Origin: an uncultured Sutterella sp.
GTDB taxonomy: Bacteria > Pseudomonadota > Gammaproteobacteria > Burkholderiales > Burkholderiaceae_F
Direction of reading: 5' to 3'
Assembly: GCA_949287305.1 (NCBI GenBank)
Contig: CASEFX010000026.1
Location: 1-64,000 of the forward strand
DNA length: 64,000 nucleotides
Shown: positions 25,806 through 33,997 of the stretch, piece after piece
Layout of the letters: every line of letters starts with the position of its first letter
Numbering within the stretch: position 1 is the stretch's first letter
Notes under the pieces: model-generated
The model's database searches: none
Told to the model about the DNA's origin: nothing
What the model saw: only the letters and a program-made list of their open reading frames with translations
Translations under genes and position numbers: made by a program

Positions 25806-26741
25806 TCAGCGAAGCCGCTCCACGGCGGCGAAAAGCGTGTTCCAAAACTTCGTCTGGTCAAGACGCACCGCAACGCGCACGTGCCCGTCCTTGGGCGCCG
25901 AGCGGCGGCGGTCGACGACCGTCATCCCGCGGGTGTGTTCTCCGCGGCACTCGACGTGCACGGGATGCACCTCCGTCTCCACGATCGAAGCGTCGATCAC
26001 ATAGGCGACGGCGCAGGGATCGTGCACCGGAGGCGCTTCAAAGCCCGCGGAGCGCTTGTAGCGCGCTGCGAAGGCTTGGAGCACGTCCGAGAGAAAACGT
26101 CCCGCGGGCGTGTCGATTCGGCGGGCGCGCTCGAGCACGTCGAGGTCGGCCCTCGCCTGATACGTGAGGTCCAAGCCCACCATCACGACGGGCCAGGCCT
26201 CTTCGAAAACGACGTGCGCCGCCTCGGGATCGTTTTCGATGTTGAATTCGGCCATCGGACGAACGTTTCCGATGGTGGTGCCGCCCCCCATGAGGACGAC
26301 TTCGCGCACGCGCGAAACGATGCGGGGCTCGAGCCGCGCGGCAAGCGCGATGTTCGTCAGAGGCCCGATCGCGACGATCGTCACCGTCCCCGCGGGTTCG
26401 CGCATGAGGATGTCGACGATGAGGCGCGCGGCCGAGAGTTCGGAAGGCGCACGGGTCGCCTCGGGGAGCGTCGTGCCGTCAAGACCCGACTCCCCGTGGA
26501 TTTCGGGCGCGGGTACGACCTCGCCGAAAACGAGGGGACGCGCCGACCCGGCCGCGACCGGACAGTCGAGCCCGCAGAGCTCCGCGATGCGAAGGGCGTT
26601 CGTCGTCACCTTCTCGATCGTCTGGTTTCCGGCGACCGTCGTGACGGCGAGAACCTCGACGTCGGGATGACCCGCCGCAAGGAGCATGGCGACGGCGTCG
26701 TCATAGCCCGGATCGCAGTCCAGAATGATTTTTTTCGTCAT
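25806..26741 (-). CDS. Inosine-uridine-type nucleoside hydrolase
   Basis: The 311-residue enzyme shows the hallmark Ca2+-binding motif DCDPGYDD at residues 8-15, the mid-protein MGGGTTIGNVRPMAEFNIENDPEAA region (split around about 160-185) and the C-terminal VHDPCAVAYVID metal-binding aspartate. It hydrolyses ribonucleosides to base and ribose. It sits 10 bases downstream of a ribokinase gene, so the ribose released would be phosphorylated at once; this is nucleoside salvage. Purine against pyrimidine preference cannot be told. GAAGGGG is the ribosome site. Confidence 0.88.
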   Translation of the reverse strand: MTKKIILDCDPGYDDAVAMLLAAGHPDVEVLAVTTVAGNQTIEKVTTNALRIAELCGLDCPVAAGSARPLVFGEVVPAPEIHGESGLDGTTLPEATRAPSELSAARLIVDILMREPAGTVTIVAIGPLTNIALAARLEPRIVSRVREVVLMGGGTTIGNVRPMAEFNIENDPEAAHVVFEEAWPVVMVGLDLTYQARADLDVLERARRIDTPAGRFLSDVLQAFAARYKRSAGFEAPPVHDPCAVAYVIDASIVETEVHPVHVECRGEHTRGMTVVDRRRSAPKDGHVRVAVRLDQTKFWNTLFAAVERLR

Positions 26742-26751
26742 CTCGTCCCCT

Positions 26752-27675
26752 TCAGGCGGAATGTTCAGTGAGGAAGCGCTCCACGTCGGCGCGCTTCGGA
26801 ATCGAGGGGACGGCCCCCTCCTTCGTGACCGAAAGGGCCGCGGCCGCCGCGGCGGTGCGAAGCCCCTCGACCAAGGCGGCGGTCGATCCCGTTTCGGCGT
26901 AGGCCCCGAGCGCGCCCACGGCGTAGCCCGCGAGCGTGTCGCCAGCGCCCGTCGTATCGACGGCCTCGACCCGGAAGGCCGGAACCGAGCCCGATTCGCC
27001 CTCCTTCGTGCGCCAGACGAGACCCTTGGCGCCGAGCGTCAGAATCACGACGGCGACGCCCTTGTCGGCCAAGGCCTTCGCCGCGACTTCGGGAGCGAGC
27101 TCGGCCCCCGTCCATTCGGCCGCCTCCGTTTCGTTCAGAACGAGCGCGTAGAGCCCCGAAAGATCGAGCGCGCAAAGTTCCGGCGAAAAGGGCGACGGAT
27201 TGAAAACGACGCGAAGTCCCCGGCGCTTGCCCTCATGAATGAGGCGTTCCGTGCCGTTCACTTCGTTTTGAAGGACGAGAAAGTCCCCTTCGAGGGCCGT
27301 CGAGAGAAAGTCGTCGACAAGCTCCTCCGTCACCCCGTGGTTCGTGCCCGGGTAATAGAGAATCGCGTTCTCCCCGTCGGGCGTCACCTGAATGAAGGTG
27401 TGACCCGTCGCGGCGCCCTCGTCGACCCGCAGATGCGAGACGTTGGATCCTTCGGTCGCGAGGAAGTCGGAGAGCGGCGTTCCGTCCGCGCCCACCGCGC
27501 CGCAGTGGCGCACCGCGAGCCCGGAGCGGAGCATCGCGACCGTCTGGTTCAAGCCCTTCCCGCCCCAGTGCACCGCACGGTGAGCGGCCTCGAGCGTCTC
27601 GCCCGGACGCAGAAAATGCGGGACCTTGTAGACGTAGTCGAGATTGAGCGAACCGATGGCGTGGACCTGAGACAT
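26752..27675 (-). CDS. rbsK: Ribokinase (PfkB family)
   Basis: The ATG at 27675 gives 307 residues starting MSQVHAIGSLNLDYVYKVP. PfkB motifs are clear: GGKGLNQTVA near residue 39, and the C-terminal VDTTGAGDTLAGYAVGAL with the catalytic Asp in GAGD. It phosphorylates D-ribose at O5 to feed the pentose phosphate pool. It is the first gene of a three-gene operon with nucleoside hydrolase and an unknown protein. A TTG five codons upstream is a less likely start. A TAGAAT -10-like element lies close upstream with no clear -35. Confidence 0.85.
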   Translation of the reverse strand: MSQVHAIGSLNLDYVYKVPHFLRPGETLEAAHRAVHWGGKGLNQTVAMLRSGLAVRHCGAVGADGTPLSDFLATEGSNVSHLRVDEGAATGHTFIQVTPDGENAILYYPGTNHGVTEELVDDFLSTALEGDFLVLQNEVNGTERLIHEGKRRGLRVVFNPSPFSPELCALDLSGLYALVLNETEAAEWTGAELAPEVAAKALADKGVAVVILTLGAKGLVWRTKEGESGSVPAFRVEAVDTTGAGDTLAGYAVGALGAYAETGSTAALVEGLRTAAAAAALSVTKEGAVPSIPKRADVERFLTEHSA

Positions 27676-27843
27676 GGCGAATCGAGACAAAAGAGGAAGT
27701 CCATTCTACCGATCTTCCAGAAAAATCGGGGACGGATCATCAGTACATGTTGAAGAGGAAGAATTCAGAGACACAAGATATTGTGCGGCGAGCGTTCCCG
27801 ACACAAGAGAGGTTTGCGTCGGATTCCGTCGCATCGGACGCTT

Positions 27844-27862
27844 CGGCTAGGGCGCCTAGCCG
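27844..27862. other. Perfect 8-bp stem-loop between rbsK and the MazG-like gene
   Basis: CGGCTAGG (27844-27851) pairs with CCTAGCCG (27855-27862) around a three-base loop, about 40 bases past the stop of the MazG-like gene on the reverse strand. No U-tract follows; terminator function is uncertain. Confidence 0.4.
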
Positions 27863-27901
27863 TTCGCGCGTCGTTCGAATTTTTCTATGGTGAACGACCG
27901 C

Positions 27902-28936
27902 TCAAGCTATCGGAGTTCGGGAGGACGATCCCTCTCCGAACCACGCCTCGGGCGAAGCGTCGAGGATCCGCCTAAGAAGACGCCCCACGAGTCCGGAATT
28001 GGCGGCGCGCAAAAAGGCGCCCGTCTCCATCCGCTCGAGCCCGACGAGTTCCGAAAAAGCCGCCCAGGCAAGGCCCGGGGTCATGTCGTCCCAGTCGTAG
28101 AGATGGGGATCGAGCGGCGGACGGCGCTTCGGCGGGGCGCCGAACCAATCGCCCGCGAGACGCCAGACGGCGAGCACCGGCTCGACGTAGCGCACGTAGG
28201 CAACGCGGTCGTCGGGAGAAGCCTCCCAAAAGCCCGCGGGATCCGTTTCGAGATGCTTTTCGAGTCTTGCGAGCGCGTCGCGCAGACGAGCCGCGCGAAG
28301 ACGGATTTGCTCGCGGGGGTCTTCAGGGGCTTGCACCGGCTCCGCGACCTTCTCTTCTCCGGACGAAACGGGAGACGCTTCCGGCTTCGACGCGCCTTCG
28401 GCGTCCGGCACGGGAGCCGTGCCATCGGGAGCCGGGGCACAGGCCGCCTCTTCCCGGACAGAGTCCGCACGAAGTTCGGAGGTTTCCGCCGGAGAAGACG
28501 TCGCTTCTTCTTCCTCCGCGCGGTTCGACGTCGCCGCGGGAGCGTTCGCGCCCGTGCGTCTCGCCTCCTCGTGAATCGCGCGCGCCGCGGCGCGGGCGGC
28601 CGAGGCTTCACCCTTCACCGCCGTCGCCGGATACTTTTTCTCGTTGGCGGCGAGCTTTGCGCGCACCGCACGGTCGAGATCGATGCCGCGGTGATCCGCG
28701 AGCATCGCGAGGTAGATGAGGACGTCCGCCATCTCGGCTTCGATCTCGGCCGAACGCTCGGGCGCTTCCAGGTCGTCGCCCGACCACTGAAAGCATTCGA
28801 GAAGCTCGGCCGCTTCGATCGAAACCGAAAGCGCGAGGTCTTTGGAAGAGTGAAAGCGCGCCCAGTCTCGCTCGTCGCGGAATTTCGCGACGAGCAGGAG
28901 GAAGTCGGACGCGGGCCAGGTCGCCCCGCGGGTCAT
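27902..28936 (-). CDS. MazG-like NTP pyrophosphohydrolase fused to a long C-terminal region
   Basis: The first ~110 of 344 residues are a MazG/DCTPP1-type all-alpha pyrophosphohydrolase: the metal-binding pattern ExxE (SIEAAELLECFQW) and later ExxxxD (EIEAEMADVLIYLAMLADHRG). These enzymes hydrolyse non-canonical or excess nucleotides. Residues about 110-225 are a low-complexity Ala/Glu/Pro linker, and residues about 225-344 form a second compact region (RLRDALARLEKHLETDPAGF to the end) that I do not recognise. The start lies one base past the stop of the upstream M20 peptidase gene, so the two are coupled. Confidence 0.75.
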   Translation of the reverse strand: MTRGATWPASDFLLLVAKFRDERDWARFHSSKDLALSVSIEAAELLECFQWSGDDLEAPERSAEIEAEMADVLIYLAMLADHRGIDLDRAVRAKLAANEKKYPATAVKGEASAARAAARAIHEEARRTGANAPAATSNRAEEEEATSSPAETSELRADSVREEAACAPAPDGTAPVPDAEGASKPEASPVSSGEEKVAEPVQAPEDPREQIRLRAARLRDALARLEKHLETDPAGFWEASPDDRVAYVRYVEPVLAVWRLAGDWFGAPPKRRPPLDPHLYDWDDMTPGLAWAAFSELVGLERMETGAFLRAANSGLVGRLLRRILDASPEAWFGEGSSSRTPIA

Positions 28937-28937
28937 C

Positions 28938-30155
28938 TTAGGCGAGACCCGTGATGCCGAGGACCGTGAGGAGCGCCAACTGCGGACCGAGGTGCATGTC
29001 GGTGCTGTCGAAATACTCCTTCAGGGAGTGTTCGTTGTAGGTGTGACCGCCCGTGCCGAGGCAGACGGCGGGGATGCCGAGCGACATCGGCATGTTGCAG
29101 TCGGTCGAGGAAGAACCCGTCCAGGTCACTTCGATGCCGAGGGCCTTGGCGCCTTCGAGGGCGGCGTTGACGGCCGGGCAGTCGGCCGGACGCTGGCCGG
29201 CGGGACGGTCGCCGATCTTCGTCTTCGTGAGCTTCACGTAGGAGGATTCGGGGGCCTTCGTCCAACGGGCGTTTTCTTCGGCCACGGCTTCTTCAAAGGC
29301 GGCGAGGATGGTTTCCTCGACCTTCATGAGTTCTTCCATGGCGACGCTTCGCATGTCGACGTCGACTTCGCAGTGCGCGGCGATCGTGTTCACCGTCGTG
29401 CCGCCCTTGATCGTGCCGACCGTGTAGGAGGTCTTCGGATCTTCGGGGAGTTCGAGGTTGGCGATCTTCGCGATCGCGCGGCCGATGGCGTGCACGGCCG
29501 AGGGAACGCGGCCGTAGTCGAGCCAGGAGTGCCCGCCGGGGCCGTCGACGGCGAGACGCCAGCGGTGCGCGCCCGTGGCGCCCGTCTGCACGCGGGCGAC
29601 CGTTTCCATGTCGAGCGCGACGAAGGCGTCGATCTTGCGGGAGCCGTCAAAGAGGGCCTTGGCGCCGCGGATGTCGCCGTTGCCTTCTTCGCCGACCGTG
29701 CCGACAAAGAGGATGTCGCCCGCCGTTTCGATCTTGGCGGCTTCGAGCATGCGCAGAACCTGCAACATCGAGCGCAGACCCGAGGCGTTGTCGCCGATGC
29801 CCGGACCGTAGTGGAGATTGCCTTCGGAGCGGACCGTCACGTCGGTTTCCATCGGGAAGACCGTGTCGGTGTGGGCGGCGATCGCGACGACCGGACCCGT
29901 GCCGCGGCCGGGACGGCGGCCGACGACGTTGCCCGACGGATCGATCACGACGTCCGTCAGGCCGTATTCGCGGAGAAGACGCGCGATTTCTTCGGCGCGG
30001 CGGGATTCTTCAAAGGTCGGGGAAGGGATCTGGGCGATCGCGATCTGTTCGGCGAGCGCGCGGGGCGCTTCTTCCTTCGCGACGGCAAGCGCCTTCTGAA
30101 CGGATTCGTTGGCGATCAGTTCGCCCATGCGGGCGGCGATGGCGGGATTCGACAT
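28938..30155 (-). CDS. Cytoplasmic M20-family peptidase
   Basis: The ATG at 30155 (RBS AGAGGAG) gives 405 residues without a signal peptide. Metal and catalytic motifs are all present: AAHTDTVFP, GPGIGDNASGL, VGTVGEEGNGD, and a C-terminal GTGGHTYNEHSLKEYFD. The dimerisation domain carries GPGGHSWLDYGRVPSAVHAI and KGGTTVNTIAAHCEVDVDM. It most resembles tripeptidase/peptidase T-like or acyl-amino-acid hydrolases of the M20 group. It is the first gene of a two-gene unit with the MazG-like protein and has a good promoter. Confidence 0.87.
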   Translation of the reverse strand: MSNPAIAARMGELIANESVQKALAVAKEEAPRALAEQIAIAQIPSPTFEESRRAEEIARLLREYGLTDVVIDPSGNVVGRRPGRGTGPVVAIAAHTDTVFPMETDVTVRSEGNLHYGPGIGDNASGLRSMLQVLRMLEAAKIETAGDILFVGTVGEEGNGDIRGAKALFDGSRKIDAFVALDMETVARVQTGATGAHRWRLAVDGPGGHSWLDYGRVPSAVHAIGRAIAKIANLELPEDPKTSYTVGTIKGGTTVNTIAAHCEVDVDMRSVAMEELMKVEETILAAFEEAVAEENARWTKAPESSYVKLTKTKIGDRPAGQRPADCPAVNAALEGAKALGIEVTWTGSSSTDCNMPMSLGIPAVCLGTGGHTYNEHSLKEYFDSTDMHLGPQLALLTVLGITGLA

Positions 30156-30239
30156 CGAGAACTCCTCTGTCGTGGTTGGTCTGAATGTGTCCGTCCGCGG
30201 CGAAGAATCCTCTCCTCGACCGCGAAACAAGCCGCATGC

Positions 30240-30269
30240 ATTATACGGACCGAGGAGCGAAATCACCAA
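30240..30269 (-). promoter_or_regulatory. Sigma-70-type promoter of the M20-MazG operon
   Basis: On the reverse strand TTGGTG (30269-30264) and a perfect TATAAT (30245-30240) are 18 bases apart, about 85 bases before the ATG at 30155. Confidence 0.65.
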
Positions 30270-30432
30270 ACCTAACATGCTCTCCCTAGGGAAAACTGCG
30301 GGGTCCGACCGCCCGCTTTTCTTCGCGCGAAGAAACGCCTTGCTCGCAAAACGCCCGGCCGCGGCGAACCGTTTTCTCCCGGCAAACCCCTCCCAAAGAT
30401 ACAAGACTGTCGATCGGCATTAACCCGCGCCC

Positions 30433-30593
30433 CACATCTTGTGGTATCGCCCCTCCTCCCTCACGAAGCATAAAAGTGCGCCCGCGGGAACGGAATGTCG
30501 ACCTATTTTCCACAAAGTCTGTGCACTACCCCCGCTTGACGGGGCGGGAGATCTTCTCCGAAGCGCCCTTCCTTAAATCGCACAAAAATTGTG
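30433..30593 (+). promoter_or_regulatory. Three CACA-N-TGTG inverted repeats in the gap before the tetR gene
   Basis: The 690-base gap between the M20 gene and tetR has no coding feature but holds three dyads: CACATCTTGTG (30433-30443), CACAAAGTCTGTG (30511-30523) and CACAAAAATTGTG (30581-30593). The last two extend as direct repeats into GCACT. They look like operator sites for a dimeric regulator, perhaps the adjacent TetR protein. Spacings of about 70-78 bases place them roughly seven helical turns apart. Confidence 0.4.
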
Positions 30594-30845
30594 CACTTAT
30601 GCCTGAAATGATTTTTCCAAAGAATGACCGGCCCCGCGGTTTTCTCCGATGTCTCTCTCTTCCAAGAAGAGGAAAACGCCCCTTGACGAGCATCAAACCT
30701 CGACACCCCGTACCCGACATCCTGTAGAATGGCGAAATCTTTCGTCTCCACCGGTACGCTTTTTCGTACCGATCCGGCCTTTTCCGGACCTCCGGACCCG
30801 GCTCGGCGGCCGACGGCGACGAACTCACCCTCGGACAGAAAACCC

Positions 30846-31490
30846 ATGACGGAATACAACAAGCCACTTACCCGCCGCGGCCTCGAGAGAAGCCGCGTCA
30901 TCCTCTCGAAGGCGATCGAGATCTTCGCCGAAAAGGGCTATGACGCGACGACCCTGAGCGACATCACCGACATCGCCGGGGGCTCGCGCTCCCTCATCTA
31001 TCACTGCTTCGGCAACAAGGAGGGGCTCTTTCGGGCGGCGCTGCAGATGATGGTGGACGAAATCTACGGCGCCTACCAGAAGGAAGGCCGCACGGGAAAG
31101 ACGCTCTACGACGAGCTCGTGCACTTCGGAAAGCTCCTCGTGAGCCATCTTGTGACGCCCCGCGCGATCGGGATGATGCGCCTCGTCTACGCGGAAGTGC
31201 CCCGCTGCGAGGGCCTCGGGGACTGGTACTGGCGCGAAGGGGTGCTGAAGAGCTACGAAGCCTTCGCGGGGGTGCTCGAACACTACGTCGTGACGGACCG
31301 CGAGAATCTCCTTGAACTCTCGCGCCTCTACATCGACTATCTGCGCTCGGGCCTTCCGACACGCCTTCTCATTCTTCCCGACGACCGTCCGACGAAAAAA
31401 GACATCGAAGAGGAAGTGTCGCTCGTGGCCGAACGCTTTGCCCTTTACGTCGAGTCGCGCTTCGCCGTAAAGACGGCGCTCGACGACTGA
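30846..31490 (+). CDS. TetR-family transcriptional regulator
   Basis: The preferred ATG (MTEYNKPLTRRG) gives 214 residues; a longer frame from 30729 exists but its start codons are less plausible. The N-terminal HTH is typical TetR: ILSKAIEIFAEKGYDATTLS, then ITDIAGGSRSLIYHCFGNKE. The C-terminal ligand-binding half is not assignable. The flavoprotein reductase gene begins 157 bases downstream on the same strand, behind a 14-bp palindrome, which suggests that this protein controls that reductase in response to its substrate, a pairing seen repeatedly in bacteria with many flavin reductases. Confidence 0.82.
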   Translation: MTEYNKPLTRRGLERSRVILSKAIEIFAEKGYDATTLSDITDIAGGSRSLIYHCFGNKEGLFRAALQMMVDEIYGAYQKEGRTGKTLYDELVHFGKLLVSHLVTPRAIGMMRLVYAEVPRCEGLGDWYWREGVLKSYEAFAGVLEHYVVTDRENLLELSRLYIDYLRSGLPTRLLILPDDRPTKKDIEEEVSLVAERFALYVESRFAVKTALDD

Positions 31491-31509
31491 TGACCTTCCG
31501 CCATCCCGC

Positions 31510-31545
31510 CGGGCCGTTCTTTGGAACGGCCCGTCTCTCCTTCCC
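31510..31545 (+). terminator. Terminator after tetR
   Basis: CGGGCCGTTC (31510-31519) pairs perfectly with GAACGGCCCG (31524-31533), followed by a pyrimidine-rich TCTCTCCTTCCC tract. It separates tetR from the reductase gene. Confidence 0.65.
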
Positions 31546-31592
31546 TTTCTCCTTTTTCTCCTCTCTTCAGGCCACTTTAAGTCGCGTGTAGC

Positions 31593-31606
31593 ATAGTCGC
31601 GACTAT
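31593..31606 (+). promoter_or_regulatory. 14-bp palindrome, candidate TetR operator of the flavoprotein gene
   Basis: ATAGTCGCGACTAT is a perfect palindrome 42 bases before the reductase start; a related half-site AAGTCGCG lies just upstream (31579-31586). Position and symmetry suit a TetR-dimer operator overlapping the promoter. Confidence 0.5.
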
Positions 31607-31647
31607 TCTCAATCATTGTGACCGAACAACCCTGAGGAGACCCCACC

Positions 31648-33456
31648 GTGATTCAAAGACTCTTTCGAAAGAGCGCGCTCTTTGCCGCGCTCGCCGGGCT
31701 GACGTTCGCCGCCCACGCCACCACCTTCAAACCCGGGACGTACGAAGTGACGACCCGCGGCAACGCCGGCCCGCTCACGGTCGCGACCACCTTCTCGAAG
31801 AACCGCATCGAAAAGATCGAGATCAAGACCTCGAACGACACCTCCTACGTGGGCGGCGTCGCGATGGAAAAGGTCCGCAACGAAATCCTTTCGAAGCAGC
31901 ACCTCGGCGTCGACACCGTTTCGGGCGCCACGATGTCGACGGCCGCGCTCCTGCGCGCCGTGGGCGAAGCGGCCGAAAAGGCGGGCGTCAAGGCCGAAAG
32001 CCTCGTCCCCCACAAGAAGCCCGTGGATCCCGCGAAGCTTCCCGCTGAAAAGATCACGACCGACGTCGTCGTGATCGGCGCGGGCGGCACGGGCCTTGCG
32101 GCCGCCGCGACCGCCGCCGAAAAGGGCGCCAAGGTCCTCCTCATCGAAAAGATGCCCTTTGCGGGCGGCTCCTCCGCGCTCGCGGGCGGCGCCATCGTCG
32201 GTACCGGCACGACCTACCAGAAGGCCGCGGGCATCCGCGACGACGTCGACGACATGCTCGAAGACTGGGCCGAACACGACGAAACGGCCGTGAAGGGCGG
32301 CGACAAGGACTATCCCGATCCGAAGCTTCGCCGTCTGATGCTCGAACGGAGCACCGAAGCCGTCGAATGGCTCGGGAAGACCGTGGGCCTCGAATTCGCC
32401 GAACCCCGTCCCTTCGGGCACGGCGGCGACAAGCGCGCCCACGCTCCGAAGGCGAGCCCCGTGCCCGCGAGCGGCATGGGAAGCTCCCCGGCGGGCGGCG
32501 CCTTCGTCGTGAAGGCCGTGCAGGATTACGCTAAGAAGTTGGGCGTTGCGATGCAGTTCAACACCACCGCCTACGAACTCGTCAGGAACGACAAGGGTGA
32601 AGTGACGGGCGTTCTCGCCCACGACGGCAAGAAGCGCTATGAGGTCAAGGCCGACGCGGTCGTCCTCGCAACGGGCGGCTTTGCGCACAACATGGAAATG
32701 ATGGCCGAGCGCCTTCCGGTCTTCACGGTCGCGACCGAACGCTCCGTCGCCGCCAAGGGCGACACCGGGGACGGCCTTCGCATGGCCTTGAAGGCGGGCG
32801 CCGCCGAAGCCGACGACTCCTGGGTGATCGGGCTGCATCTTCTTCCGCGCTACGACGAACTCAAGACCGCCATCACGGGCAAGTCCAAGCAGCGCGATCT
32901 CGTCCTCGTCAATGAAAAGGGACAGCGCTTCGTGAACGAAGCCCTCCCCTACATTGCCGACCACTGCGGCATGCAGCGCGTCTGCTGGGTCGTCATCGAC
33001 TCGTCCGACGAAAAGAAGGCCGACATCGCGGCGAAGTACTTTAACTACGACGTCGCGGTCTACGGGGAAGACTTCGCGAAGCTCGGCCGCCGCATGGGCG
33101 TGCCCGCCGAAGTCTTTGAAAAGACCATGACCGAATACAACGAAAACGCCGAGGACGGCGACGATCCGGTCTTCGGGAAGGACGAGGACTACTTGCGTCC
33201 GCTCGTCAAGGCTCCATTCTTTGCGATCCGCGTCGAACCGGGGCTCGGCGGCACGATCGGCGGCGTGAAGACCACGTCCGACTTCGAAGTCCTCGACAAG
33301 GCGGGCAAGGTGATTCCGGGCCTCTACGCGGGCGGCGAAATGGCGAACCGTCCCTACTACGCGCGCAACTATGAATCGGGCACGGGCCTCGGGCTCGCCT
33401 ACGGTTCGGGCCGCGTCGCGGGTGCCGCGGCGGCGGAACGCGCGCTCAAGAAGTAA
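31648..33456 (+). CDS. Periplasmic fumarate-reductase-type flavoprotein with FMN-binding domain
   Basis: GTG at 31648, with GAGGAG upstream, gives 602 residues with a Sec signal peptide (about 1-24). An FMN-binding domain follows (about 28-110) with the covalent-flavin motif SGATMST (92-98), then the FAD domain with the dinucleotide motif VVVIGAGGTGLAAAATAAEKG. It thus resembles flavocytochrome c/urocanate-reductase enzymes that reduce enoates or related acceptors during anaerobic respiration. It lacks a heme domain, so electrons must arrive from another carrier. Near the C-terminus RNYESGTGLGLAYGSGRVAG replaces the GANRLGG of fumarate reductases, so the substrate is probably not fumarate. 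Confidence 0.85.
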   Translation: MIQRLFRKSALFAALAGLTFAAHATTFKPGTYEVTTRGNAGPLTVATTFSKNRIEKIEIKTSNDTSYVGGVAMEKVRNEILSKQHLGVDTVSGATMSTAALLRAVGEAAEKAGVKAESLVPHKKPVDPAKLPAEKITTDVVVIGAGGTGLAAAATAAEKGAKVLLIEKMPFAGGSSALAGGAIVGTGTTYQKAAGIRDDVDDMLEDWAEHDETAVKGGDKDYPDPKLRRLMLERSTEAVEWLGKTVGLEFAEPRPFGHGGDKRAHAPKASPVPASGMGSSPAGGAFVVKAVQDYAKKLGVAMQFNTTAYELVRNDKGEVTGVLAHDGKKRYEVKADAVVLATGGFAHNMEMMAERLPVFTVATERSVAAKGDTGDGLRMALKAGAAEADDSWVIGLHLLPRYDELKTAITGKSKQRDLVLVNEKGQRFVNEALPYIADHCGMQRVCWVVIDSSDEKKADIAAKYFNYDVAVYGEDFAKLGRRMGVPAEVFEKTMTEYNENAEDGDDPVFGKDEDYLRPLVKAPFFAIRVEPGLGGTIGGVKTTSDFEVLDKAGKVIPGLYAGGEMANRPYYARNYESGTGLGLAYGSGRVAGAAAAERALKK

Positions 33457-33477
33457 GGCGGAAAATTTCCTCCGTCC

Positions 33478-33518
33478 AAGGGTCCGACAGGCACACCGCC
33501 TTTCGGACCCTTCTTTTT
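33478..33518 (+). terminator. Terminator after the flavoprotein gene
   Basis: AAGGGTCCGA (33478-33487) pairs perfectly with TCGGACCCTT (33503-33512), followed by CTTTTTGG. Confidence 0.8.
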
Positions 33519-33703
33519 GGAAAAGCCGCAACAATTTTCGAAAATTCTTTCATTCGCCCGACCCCAGACGTTCCGGGGCGTTGCCCCGGGGAATCGTCGG
33601 AGAGCGGCCTTTTCGGGCGTTTCGACATCGGACGGTTTTCCTGCGTTCCGAGGCGAACATGGCAGAATGGGTAGCTCGTTTCACCACCTGAAAGGAGACC
33701 GAA

Positions 33704-33979
33704 ATGCGAACCGTAAAAGCCAAACTGAAGAACCGCGACGACGAACTGCTCCAGACGCTCGTTCGCGAACTCGGGAAAACCGAAGAGGAAATTCTCGCCC
33801 AGGGCGTGCGCGCCCTCTACGGCGACATCATGCTCGGACAGGGCTCGGCCATGACGCGCCTTTCCAAAAACGATTATCACGAGTGTTTGAAGCGATTCCG
33901 GGGAAATTCGAAGAATCCGGAAGCCATTCTCCGGCGAGAAGAAACGCAGACACGAGCCGCCCTCTGGGACAGCCTCTGA
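33704..33979 (+). CDS. Small antitoxin-like protein (possible ribbon-helix-helix)
   Basis: A good ribosome site (AAAGGAGACCGAA) precedes an ATG giving 91 residues. The N-terminal half (VKAKLKNRDDELLQTLVREL) looks like a ribbon-helix-helix or similar small DNA-binding fold, and the C-terminal part (RLSKNDYHECLKRF then NPEAILRREETQ) loosely recalls DUF1778/ParD-type antitoxin tails that bind a toxin. No toxin gene is adjacent: upstream is the flavoprotein and downstream the convergent MFS gene. It may be an orphan antitoxin or a small regulator. Family assignment is weak. Confidence 0.55.
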   Translation: MRTVKAKLKNRDDELLQTLVRELGKTEEEILAQGVRALYGDIMLGQGSAMTRLSKNDYHECLKRFRGNSKNPEAILRREETQTRAALWDSL

Positions 33980-33997
33980 CCACGGAGTCGCAAACTC

